DNA of 64,000 nucleotides from Thamnaconus septentrionalis (taxonomy: Eukaryota > Chordata > Actinopteri > Tetraodontiformes > Monacanthidae): assembly GCA_009823395.1 (NCBI GenBank), contig CM020510.1, positions 1,439,273 to 1,503,272 of the forward strand. The letters are read 5' to 3'. The notes below the pieces were generated by a model. It saw only the letters and a list, made by a program, of their open reading frames with translations, was not told the DNA's origin and searched no databases. Below, one piece after another: positions 45,431 to 56,260 of this stretch (position 1 is its first letter; every line of letters begins with the position of its first letter). The position numbers were made by a program, and so were the translations under genes.

Positions 45431-47409
45431 TGCTCTGACTGTTTTCCTGTTTCAGACAACGTCAGATTGAGTGGAGAAAAGAGCCGCTGTGCAGGTACAC
45501 TGGAGATGGCCATCAGAGGAGAGTGGAGACCAGTCACAGCGGTGAGACGATGGGACCGGAAGTCTACAGCTGTTTTGTGTGAACAACTCGGTTGTGGCTC
45601 GGCTGTTTCAGAGAGAACAAGAAGGGATAATCCATCCAGACCAACATGGAAGATCCGCCTCCCCTGTTTCCAAACAAAATCTGCACTATCAGATTGTGTA
45701 ATGGTGACAAGGATAATAGAGAGCAGTGTCAGCCATGAAGTGATATGCTCAGGTTCGTCAAAACAGATGATTTTGCAGAATCTTGTCAGGTTCAGATTTC
45801 ATTTCTGTGCAAAACAGTAAAAAGCAAAAAAAGTCCATCAAGAATAATTAAAGGTGCCAATTCTAAAATTACGATAATAGAAGCCTATCTCACACACACA
45901 CACACGCACGCACGCACACGCACACATTTTTCTTATTGTTCAGTTCATTTACTGAACAATATCAGAAAACTCAGGAACACTTGGTCCCTCATTCTCTTGC
46001 TGGTCTCCACCCTGGAGGTTCTACTGGAGGTTCTACTGGTACTTGGGATCTGTCTGCTTATCTCACTGTCCGCAGACCTTTTTGTGATCATCCTTGTCTT
46101 TGTGTTTGTAGATTTGCTTGCAGAGCCAAACATCTCCCTCTCCTCTTCTGCCTTTGGCTTCTCCAATGTCGAGCAGAAGAGGTTTTATCTACTCCTGGGC
46201 TCCAATTTCACCATCACCTGTTCTGCCAAACCTCAGTACCAAGGAGGGTTCTTCCAACTCCTCCTCAACGACTCTGGCACAGTGCAGAACTACACCACGC
46301 CAGCTGTCAATCACTCTGCAAATTTTTTGTTCTATGCTGCAGACCACACCCACCAAGGGGACTACAGATGTTTTTATCACATCGATGTTTTCTCCCATAA
46401 CTTTTCCTCTCAGAGCCAAACACTCAGTCTCATAATGCAAGGTAGCTTTTTTTTGTTATTTATTTAGCCAGAAAGAGCCATAATTAAAAGAAAAGAAAAA
46501 CTAAATTGTATCCAGACTCACTGTCGTGATTTCAGCTGTGTATATAATATAATATTTCTGTTTCAGCTTCTGTGAAAGAATTGATCATCAGACTTGTAAT
46601 CGTCCTGCTGGGAATGATGTTGCAAATATCAGCCTTTGCGTTCTACACCAAGGTACAGTGAATACTCCAGTCACAGATAAACTCCATTGCTAAATTTCAG
46701 AATGACAGTAATCATTGTCTGTTTCTTCCCCAGGCTGCATTGCAGAGGCCTTGATAACCAGATTGCAAAGATGTAGCGTTGTGTTCTTGATGTTTGGAGA
46801 GCACCATCTGTTTGGATGTGACTACATCGGGCTGGGAACATCACATATTATATATTGCATTGGGATATATCTACCCTGACCATTTATTTTTTCTGTCGCT
46901 TCACACCTCCAACCACCAATGAGAACGAACAAACTGGCAAGTGAGCGGAAAGTGGATCCAGCTTGGAAAACAACAACTCAAAGAAGTTCCCACAACGGTG
47001 GATGGAGTTCATTCAAGGCATCGTTCAAGACGTCACAACAGGGCTGACGAGGAAAAAGACGTGTATGGAAAGTGCAGAGCTCCTGTTACACCATACAAGT
47101 TGACCTGAGATCTCATTTCTGTGAGCGCTGTGAAAGTCCTCAGCCAGGCTGAGTTGTCTAGCATGTAACATGCATGTAGAAGATTTATAGAGTTAAAAAA
47201 GGCTTGAATCAATCTTCATGCTTGATCACTTAAACATAAAAAAGAAGAAGAAGGAAATGTTGGCTGTGGTTTATCTAATCGTGCGATCAGATACTTCCTG
47301 TAGTTAAAAAAAGAGTGCACGCACAATTAAAAAAATCCAGACATATTTCCAAGAAAATACCTTTTATTTCATTATAAATCCACATAATTGTATCTATGAA
47401 AGCATAAAA

Positions 47410-47870
47410 TCCCCATTTTGCATGTGGTACTGTTTTCTTTTTTCCTCCTTATTGTGGTGACTTGTTTCGTTATATTCAAAGTAAATCATGAATATCAAAC
47501 CATCGAAGACTGTAAGGTGTATGTCACATACAAACACAGACACTGTCAAACGGCAAAGGGAGAGCAAAGGGGGGCAGGTATCAGGAGAAGGACAGCGCAA
47601 GTTCTGCTGGCCATCGGTCAGAAACCGCCGGGTCTATTTAACAACCTGAAGCGCAGTGGCAACGCTCGGTCAAGTTCCTCAACGTGTTGCAGTCACCTTC
47701 CATTTCCAAAAGTGAGGGTCATACGCGGAGCCCGACATCAGCATTTTTTAAGTTTGGCTTTTGAATACATCGGTGTCGTTGGTGTTCCTCAAGGCTCCAA
47801 TCTTGGGCCGCCAAAGTTTCGTTTTTTCTTCTTCTTCTTCTTTGTTTTATACTCCAACACATAGAGAATC
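47410..47870 (+). mobile_element. Degraded LINE fragment, unit 1
   Basis: An open frame of 148 codons contains 'VGVPQGSNLGPPKF', close to the 'GVPQGSVLGPLLF' motif of LINE reverse transcriptases, with no other conserved block. It is therefore not called as a gene. The same frame is in unit 2 at 54474-54920, with very few changes. Confidence 0.45.
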
Positions 47871-48529
47871 AATTCACCATGGATTTAAACACACTTATTA
47901 TTTCAACATGACCTAAATCATCCATTGCCAGAAGAGTTAGACTGGTTAACACTCAAGAGTATACTAATTAGGTGTTCATGGACTTGAGAGAGAAGAAAGT
48001 GTGAAGGAGAGAGAGTGAGAGAGAGAGCAAGAGAGAGTGGAGTAGTCGGGGAGAAGAGATGAGAACATACGATTAAAGTGCCGGAGAAGTTCACTGTTGG
48101 CTTGAACAGCTGATTGTGGAGACAGGACACTGATGATGTGCTCGTATTTTCACGACTCACCAAGCGCTCTCTCTTTTTTTTCTCTGTTGAGAAACGAGTG
48201 CTTTGTGTGAGCACCAGTAACCCAGTGTGGCACCTGAAAGACACATTAGAAGGCACATATTAGTTTTGGTGATTAACTGCTGACATTAATCTTGTGTGAA
48301 TCGTGCATTGATTGTTTTTTCTTTTCTTTTTCTGGCTGATTGAAAATGTTTCGAGAATTCGGAAGTCAGAAAGTCACAGCACTGCGATGTTTAGGAGAAT
48401 GTAAATACAACATCAGAAGAAAAAATAAATGTTTCACATGGCCATAAAAACTGGTGATGGAAACAGCTCCACTTGAAAAACCTCTCAAATCTTGCTGAGG
48501 TGGATTGGGCTTCTGTTTGGGATGCCTCC

Positions 48530-48745
48530 TGGACGCCTCCCAGGGGAGGTGTTCCTGACATGTCCCACCAGGAGGAGACCCTGAGAAAGAGCCAGGACAT
48601 GCTGGAGGGACTATGTCTTTCAGCTGGCCTGGGAACACCTTGGGGTCCCACTGGATGAGCTGGAGGAGTTGACTTGGTCCAGGGAAGTCTGGGGGTCTCT
48701 GCTGAGACTGCTGCCCCCGTAATCAGACTCTGGATAATGCGGCAA
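48530..48745 (+). mobile_element. LINE 3' end (Rex1/Babar-like), copy in duplicon 2
   Basis: Nearly identical to 41410-41620, including 'ggacgcctcccaggggaggt' and 'gtaatcagactctggataat' + 'gcggca'. It marks the start of unit 2. Confidence 0.65.
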
Positions 48746-49098
48746 AAGAAGAAGACATGTTGAAATTTTGTATTCTACCAATCCATCTCATGCTAAACTA
48801 TCATGGGAGTTTTAGGCTGTTTTTAAGTATTTTTTTGACATACTATAGTCTGTCCATTTTAAAATTTTTGGTTTCCCCTGACGATTGACAGAAGTGCATC
48901 TGATATTCACTTTTGGAACAAGTCAAAGAAATGACATGTTGCGTTTCATAAAGATAAGCCACGTTGTGCAACAGCCCTGCACTGAGTGAGAGATGGGTGG
49001 GGAGGGCAAATAGAAGAAGCGGCAGAGATACCTTCAGGGACTCTGACTGACTCTGGACCTGATAGAGACCTCAGACAGACAGCAGGAGACTTTCTGAG

Positions 49099-52000
49099 AT
49101 GATCATGTTTCACGCAGTGCTGATGGTGTTTGTTGCGCTCTGGGGGTCAGGTAAGTTCTAGTTTGTTTTTGTTTGTTTTTTACAATTTGATCAACTGGGT
49201 GGAGTCTGCATGTGCTGAGTAAGAGCGATACCTTTGAGCTGAAGAAAATGAAGTGGAAAAAAGAAAGAGAAAAGTCAAAGAATTCAAGATTAATTTTCCA
49301 AATCTTCTACTGGCCACCAACGCAAAGACGCAGTTTGACAAGTGCAGAGTGCAGAAAACGTAACCGTAAGCTTAGTTATTTATATGTTTGGCTTTTTGAA
49401 TGATCTTTTCTCTGCTGTCTGATTAGTGGCGCCACAGAATTTCAGTTTTGACAGAGGAAGCAGCCCATGTTCTGGATCCCTTGTGTTCCCCCACTACGAA
49501 AAGTGGAGGCTATTGGATCCCAAGACACGTTTGTGGGATCTGGTTGCAGTAGCTGCCGTGTGCAGGCAGCTCAACTGTGGCGCAGCACTTTCAGCACATA
49601 CAGTAGAGGGGAGCAGACAAGGGCCTAGAACGGTGTCATCTATCCCAGTGGAACAGAAGATCAACTGCTCAGGTGCTTCACTGATTTTCACTAATGTACA
49701 AAAGAGTCGCAGTACATCCACATGTACATTCAGAATCCAGATTTTAAAGAAAAACAGAAGACATTAATTGTGGTCTAGTGTTGTTTAATCTGTTTGCATT
49801 ATCTTCTCACTCTAGAATATATTAGACTGGAGAAAGGGACTCAGTGTTCAGGCATACCGGAGATCAGGTCAACTCTGGGAAACAAGTCATGGTCAGCCGT
49901 GTGCAAGGATGACTTTGACAAGTTGACTGCCGAGGTCGCCTGTCGGGAGCTCGGCTGCGGAGCGCCCTCATCCATTCAGGAGATAGTCTATGAAGAACGA
50001 CAGGCTCCATCACTCACCACCATGTTCCGTTGTGAAGATCGTGAGTCTGCTCTCAGAAACTGTCTCAGCTTCACTGGAAAAGTCTGCACTTCTGAAAAAG
50101 CAGTCAATCTCACCTGTTCAGGTAAACAGTTTCAAATGTAACAATTGTGACCATTTTACTTGAGGAGGGCATAACTGAAATGTTCCTTTTCTTTTCGTCA
50201 GAGCCCAATAACGTTAGATTGGTTGGAGGACACAGTGGTTGTAGAGGAACATTGGAGATGAGACGAGGCGTTGAATGGAAAGCATTAAGCGCACTGCCCA
50301 GGGGCTTAAGGTTGGCTGGCAGAGTATGTAGCCAACTGAACTGTGGCTCAGTCATCTCAGTTGGACTACGACGGAGCAACTCACCTACAACTAAATTGGC
50401 CATTATACATGACTGTGATGAATCGTCTCTTGCTGATTGTTTTGTAATCCTTGAAAAGTCAGGAATCAACGTAGAGATCACCTGCTCAGGTAAACTATTA
50501 TATTTTTAAAATAGTTATAAATACATCATTCTTTAAAAAGTTTTTTTTTTTAAACAATTGTAGCAAGGAATATGCTGTGGTATTGTTTTGCTGTGTTCAT
50601 AATGGCCTCCATCGAGCATAAATTGGATATTGTATCACGTTTCCAGCAGACCATCCACCAGCCTCCTCTGGAGAATTCTTGTAAGTCAATGATTTTACCT
50701 CTCAACCTCATCACAGATACATTATTGCTTTGCTGCTCTCTGTTTGCAGACGCTATTCGACTGGTCAATGGAACAGACACATGTTCAGGTCGACTGCAGG
50801 TGAAGCCTAACTTGAATGGTTCTCAGTGTGCGCAGGAAGACTTTACCCAGCAAAGTGCACAGGTGGTGTGTCAGAGCTTGGCTGTGTGTTCTTTCAGCTA
50901 TGACCCGTGTGTTTACGGAACAAATAGAAACTCCGATGTGGAAGTCAAATTTTGATTGTCAAGGAAACGAGCCAAGTCTCGAAGATTGCAGAAAATCTCC
51001 AAGGGAAAGAAAGTCATGCTTTCCTGGTGAAGCTGTTTGGCTTCGTTGCTCAGGTACACGCCTCGCTCAGGCAATGTCTCCACATTTATGTCTTTTGAAG
51101 TCAGGTTTGCATCTGATCCATGTCATTCACTTGCTTTTGTTTAGATCCTGATGACTTTCGGTTGGTGGGAGGAACAAGCCGGTGCAATGGTCGACTTCAG
51201 CTCAAGCATAATGATGAGTGGAGAGACCCGTATTTAATTTCGCCGGACCGTAGTATATCCGCCTTAATATGTCATTGGCTGAGTTGTGGCTCTCCAATTT
51301 CAGTTGTTAGAGGAAGAAGGTCCACACCACCAACTTGGTGGCTGAACAACTCTTGTGTTCAATCTCACACTTTACTGAGGGATTGCGTTATAACATTCAA
51401 TCAATTCGATCAATCCAGTGAACCCAGCATTGAAATGAACTGCTCAGGTAAATGCCAAATTGACAAAGCACATATACCTTTGATACTATGCTGATGATGT
51501 ATTGATGGATTCCGTTAAAATTTGATTGTTCTGCACAGTGCCTCCATTTTCATTAAAATCAACTATGGCTGTGCTGTTGGACTCACATATCATTAAGCCT
51601 CAAGATACATAAGGCTGTATTATATTATATTATATTATGACCCTGCAATGTACTGGTGACTTGTCCAGGGTGTCACCCTGCCTTCGCCTTCTGACAGCTG
51701 GGATTGGCTCCAGCAGAATTAGCAGGTATTGAAAACAGATGGATTGATGGATGGATGGATATTATATTGTATTATATTAAATTATGCTATCCATCCTGCA
51801 CTCAGTGTTGCAGGGGCTATGCTGCAGCCTATCCCAGCTGTCATAGGGCGAAGGCAGGGTCGGCAGGCAAGTCTCCAGTTCATCGCAGGGCTATGTTATA
51901 TTGTATTATGTTATATTATATTGTAGTGCATAAGTTTCCAGATTGTGTCTCCCACACACCTGCCTCTCCTCAGACTCTGTCAGGCTGATCAATGAGACTC

Positions 52001-53810
52001 GTACGTGTTCCGGCATGCTGGGTGTGAAGTCCAATGGATCGTGGTTCCCTGTCTGTGAGAACGACTTAACCCAGCAGAATGCAAAGGTTTTCTGCAGAGA
52101 ACTCGGATGTGGCCCCCCTTCATCCCAGCAGTTGGCCCTCCATGGAAACCCAGGGGAAGAAGTCTGGGCCCAAAACATTCATTGTCAAGGCAATGAATCG
52201 GTCCTGCTGGACTGCCAGTGGCTCACATCGGTTAGAGACGAGTGCTCTTCCTCTCAGAGTGTCACGCTGACCTGCTTGGGTACGTCAAGAGTGGTGGTTT
52301 TCCTTTTTCTTGGCATCTTGCTTGCTCTGACTGTTTTCCTGTTTCAGACAACGTCAGATTGAGTGGAGAAAAGAGCCGCTGTGCAGGTACACTGGAGATG
52401 GCCATCAGAGGAGAGTGGAGACCAGTCGCAGCGGAGAGACAATGGGACCAGAAGTCTACAGCTGTTTTGTGTGAACAACTCGGTTGTGGCTCGGCTGTTT
52501 CAGAGAGAACATTATGGGATAATCCATCCAGACCAACATGGGAGATCAGCCTCCCCTGCGTCCACACAACATCTGCACTGTCACATTGTGTAACGGGGAC
52601 AAGGAGCAGTGGCACATAAATTGAACATCTCAAAACAGATGATTTTGCACATTGTCAGGTTCAATTTCGTGGTAAAAACAAGAAAGTCCATCAAGAATAA
52701 TTAGTGTGCTAATTCTAAAATTAAATAATAGAAGCCTTTTACTTTGCACAATCCTCAGGTCGCCAAGAGTATTCCAGTATTACAGCTGTTTGACCAGCTA
52801 ATTGTTTAAACACTAAAACAAGCCTTTTGCTCGACTTTCTACATTACAAGTGGAGCTGATTTTTATAGTAACTCCTATGCAGTGAGCGGCTGGCCAATAA
52901 CAAGGAAATAAACAGTTCTGTGGCGGACGGATGATACACACACGCACACACACACACGCACGCATGCACGCACGCACACACACATTTTTCTTATTGTTCA
53001 GTTCATTTACTGAACAATATCAGAAAACTCAGGAACACTTGGTCCCTCATTCTCTTGCTGGTCTCCACCCTGGAGGTTCTACTGGAGGTTCTACTGGTAC
53101 TTGGGATCTGTCTGCTTATCTCACTGTCCGCAGACCTTTTTGTGATCATCCTTGTCTTTGTGTTTGTAGATTTGCTTGCAGAGCCAAACATCTCCTCTCC
53201 TCTTCTGCCTTTGGCTTCTCCAATGTCGAGCAGAAGAGGTTTTATCTCTCCTGGGCTCCAATTTCACCATCACCTGTTCTGCCAAACCTCAGTACCAAGG
53301 AGGGTTCTTCCAACTCCTCCTCAACGACTCTGGCACAGTGCAGAACTACACCACGCCAGCTGTCAATCACTCTGCAAATTTTTTGTTCTATGCTGCAGAC
53401 CACACCCACCAAGGGGACTACAGATGTTTTTATCACATCGATGTTTTCTCCCATAACTTTTCCTCTCAGAGCCAAACACTCAGTCTCATAATGCAAGGTA
53501 GCTTTTTTTTGTTATTTATTTAGCCAGAAAGAGCCATAATTAAAAGAAAAGAAAAACTAAATTGTATCCAGACTCACTGTCGTGATTTCAGCTGTGTATA
53601 TAATATAATATTTCTGTTTCAGCTTCTGTGAAAGAATTGATCATCAGACTTGTAATCGTCCTGCTGGGAATGATGTTGCAAATATCAGCCTTTGCGTTCT
53701 ACACCAAGGTACAGTGAATACTCCAGTCACAGATAAACTCCATTGCTAAATTTCAGAATGACAGTAATCATTGTCTGTTTCTTCCCCAGGCTGCATTGCA
53801 GAGGCCTTGA
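49099..53810 (+). pseudogene. SRCR-Ig transmembrane receptor gene, copy 2 (broken in exons 5, 8 and 9 as read)
   Basis: Exons matching copy 1: 49099-49150, 49427-49672, 49816-50121, 50202-50489, 50750-51053, 51145-51447, 51974-52279, 52348 to a stop at 52619, 53170-53497, 53623-53708, 53790-53810. Exon 7, frameshifted in copy 1, is intact here. In contrast exon 5 has several one-base indels (net minus 2, about 50813-50885). Exon 8 loses its end and stops in frame ('RSSGT'). The Ig exon lacks two bases (near 53193 and 53252). The transmembrane and tail exons are as in copy 1. Amino-acid changes cluster in SRCR units 1, 3 and 5 (for example 'FPHYEKWRLLDP' against 'SSIYEYQRVFTP'), while unit 2 appears unchanged, which hints at diversification or gene conversion. 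Likely a pseudogene, unless the one-base indels are assembly errors. Confidence 0.75.
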
Positions 53811-55266
53811 TAACCAGATTGCAAAGATGTAGCGTTGTGTTCTTGATGTTTGGAGAGCACCATCTGTTTGGATGTGACTACATCGGGCTGGGAACATCAC
53901 ATATTATATATTGCATTGGGATATATCTACCCTGACCATTTATTTTTTCTGTCGCTTCACACCTCCAACCACCAATGAGAACGAACAAACTGGCAAGTGA
54001 GCGGAAAGTGGATCCAGCTTGGAAAACAACAACTCAAAGAAGTTCCCACAACGGTGGATGGAGTTCATTCAAGGCATCGTTCAAGACGTCACAACAGGGC
54101 TGACGAGGAAAAGACGTGGGCGGAAATTGCAGAGCTCCTGTTACACCATACAAGTTGACCTGAGATCTCATTTCTGTGAGCGCTGTGAAAGTCCTCAGCC
54201 AGGCTGAGTTGTCTAGCATGTAACATGCATGTAGAAGATTTATAGAGTTAAAAAAGGCTTGATTCAATCTTCACGCTTGATCACTTAAACATAAAAAAGA
54301 AGAAGAAGGAAATGTTGGCTGTGGTTTATCTAATCGTGCGATCAGATACTTCCTGTAGTTAAAAAAAGAGTGCACGCACAAATAAAAAATCCAGACATAT
54401 TTCCAAGAAAAATACCTTTTTATTTCATTATAAATCCACATAATTGTATCTATGAAAGCATAAAATCCCCATTTTGCATGTGGTACTGTTTTCTTTTTTC
54501 CTCCTTATTGTGGTCACTTGTTTCGTTATATTCAAAGTAAATCATGAATATCAAACCATCGAAGACTGTAAGGTGTATGTCACATACAAACACAGACACT
54601 GTCAAACGGCAAAGGGAGAGCAAAGGGGGGCAGGTATCAGGAGAAGGACAGCGCAAGTTCTGCTGGCCATCGGTCAGAAACCGCCGGGTCTATTTAACAA
54701 CCTGAAGCGCAGTGGCAACGCTCGGTCAAGTTCCTCAACGTGTTGCAGTCACCTTCCATTTCCAAAAGTGAGGGTCATACGCGGAGCCCGACATCAGCAT
54801 TTTTTAAGTTTGGCTTTTGAATACATCGGTGTTGTTGGTGTTCCTCAAGGCTCCAATCTTGGGCCGCCAAAGTTTCGTTTTTTCTTCTTCTTCTTCTTTG
54901 TTTTATACTCCAACACATAGAGAATCAATTCACCGCGGACGCAAACACACTTATTATTTCAACATGACCTAAATCATCCATTGCCAGAAGAGTTAGACTG
55001 GTTAACACTCAAGAGTATACTAATTAGGTGTTCATGGACTTGAGAGAGAAGAAAGTGTGAAGGAGAGAGAGAGAGAGAGAGAGAGAGTAGAGTAGTCGGG
55101 GAGAAGAGATGAGAACATACGATTAAAGTGCCGGAGAAGTTCACTGTTGGCTTGAACAGCTGATTGTGGAGACAGGACACTGATGATGTGCTCGTATTTT
55201 CACGACTCACCAAGCGCTCTCTCTTTTTTTTCTCTGTTGAGAAACGAGTGCTTTGTGTGAGCACCA

Positions 55267-55812
55267 CCCCCCTACTCCCTACACACACCCTCCCCCCACA
55301 GTGGTGAAATAATGCTGTCATGGTATCGTAATCCTTTGGCATGTGACTGAATGCTGGCAAAGGAGCGGTGCCGTCGTCCATCCATGGGGGCAATCCTGGG
55401 AAAAACAAAATGTAAACGGGGTATTTCCATAAGTTTGGTCCAGTGCTTACAGTAATCCAAGAGCAGCTTCCAAGGCCCACGTGGATTCCTCCTGGAAAAT
55501 GCAGACGGTGTCCACCCGGCATTCCTGGTTGTCCCACAAGACCATAGAGGTACTTCCTTTGGAAAACAGAGGAAGGTATTCCAAGGCAACTGATTGGATC
55601 CAAAGTCTCAGCTGAACTCTGGGCCACAAGTGGGGTCCCACAGAAAGAACAGGGCCAGAACCCATGATCCAACCCGTAATGCAACTGTTCTGATGGCTGC
55701 CCCATGGGATGTCCATCCGCTATTGATTCTGATCTGGGGTGGACTAGGACATACCTGCAGATCCAGTTCATGATCACTGTGGTTTGCCAAAAAGGATGTG
55801 GCCATAAAAAAA
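55267..55812. mobile_element. Insertion present only in duplicon 2
   Basis: Copy 1 reads 'gtgagcaccagtaacccagt' across this point; copy 2 carries about 550 extra bases. The minus strand stays open for most of the insertion ('GLVGQPGMPGGHRLHFPGG', 'PWMDDGTAPLPAFSHMPKDY'). An A run ('ataaaaaaaaccc') closes the right end. No family recognised; a transposon or a retrocopy fragment is possible. Confidence 0.55.
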
Positions 55813-56059
55813 ACCCAGTGTGGCACCTGAAAGACACATTAGAAGGCACATCTTAGTTTTGGTGATTAACTGCTGACATTAATCTAGTTATTGTTTTCTT
55901 TTTTCTTTTTCTGGCTGATTGAAAATGTTTCGAGAATTCGGAAGTCAGAAAGTCACAGCACTGCGATGTTGAGGAGAATGTAAATACAACATAGGAACAA
56001 AAAATAAACGTTTCACATTTTTAACGGCTGAGTATTGTATTCTATTTTGTAAATACTGT

Positions 56060-56260
56060 AGCTGCATTTCCATGATCCCTAGAATTGCGCAAAACCTAAA
56101 TATGGCCATAAGATCTGAAGATGGAAACAGCTCCACTTGGAAAAACCTCTCCAATATGGCTGAAAGGTTAGGATGCTCTCATCAGGTGGTTTTTCAGGCG
56201 TATCCATACAGAGGAATATCGCAAACAGTCATGGAAACACTTTATTGGCATTGACTCGTC
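56060..56260. mobile_element. MITE family with 'GTTTCCAT' ends (degraded copy)
   Basis: 'agctgcatttccatgatccc' + 'tagaattgcgca' at the left and 'gtcatggaaacac' at the right. It shares 'atatggccata' and 'gatggaaacagctccacttg' with 48436-48480 and the ends with 62447-62768. Confidence 0.5.

Larger units (their letters stand above)
42035..46754 (+). pseudogene. SRCR-Ig transmembrane receptor gene, copy 1 (frameshifted in exon 7 as read)
   Basis: Exons: 42035-42086 (signal peptide), SRCR units at 42361-42606, 42750-43055, 43153-43440, 43701-44006, 44098-44391, 44920-45223 and 45456-45752, Ig domain 46112-46441, transmembrane 46567-46652, tail 46734-46754. All inner exons are phase 1-1. SRCR marks include 'TCSGRLQVK', 'VVCQELGCG' and 'CSG' at each exon end. 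The Ig exon has 'GSNFTITCSAKPQYQGGFFQ' and 'THQGDYRCFYH'. The helix 'ELIIRLVIVLLGMMLQISAF' holds an arginine, and the tail is about ten residues. Exon 7 lacks two bases compared with copy 2 (near 45060 and 45191) and so breaks the frame; everything else is open. SRCR unit 1 is atypical. Such receptors are surface proteins of leukocytes or epithelia; the ligand is unknown. Either a pseudogene or a gene with assembly errors. Confidence 0.75.
41400..48480 (+). repeat. Tandem duplication, unit 1 (about 7.06 kb)
   Basis: From the LINE tail through the SRCR-Ig gene to 'gaagtcagaaagtcacagca' + 'ctgcgatgt' near 48362. Matched points in unit 2 are offset by 7064 (start codon), 7058 (Ig exon) and 7056 (AT-rich tail), so the units are nearly collinear. 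By eye they are very similar in both exons and introns. Confidence 0.88.
48530..56160 (+). repeat. Tandem duplication, unit 2
   Basis: Same content and order as unit 1. It differs by lacking the SINE at 45270, by extra sequence in the intron at about 52720-52930, and by a roughly 550-bp insertion at 55267-55812. The right border is near the second 'gtcagaaagtcacagcactg' + 'cgatgt' (55946) and the sequence after it. Confidence 0.87.

Noticed and set aside
45745..46467. Single 240-codon frame including hydrophobic helices before the Ig domain
   Set aside because: The first half is intron sequence that happens to be open; a good acceptor at 46111 and phase 1 entry place the exon at 46112-46441. 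An extra exon with the hydrophobic part cannot be fully excluded.
47418..47864. 148-codon frame present in both duplicons
   Set aside because: Conserved only because the duplication is young. The single recognisable motif ('GVPQGSNLGPP') points to a dead LINE fragment.
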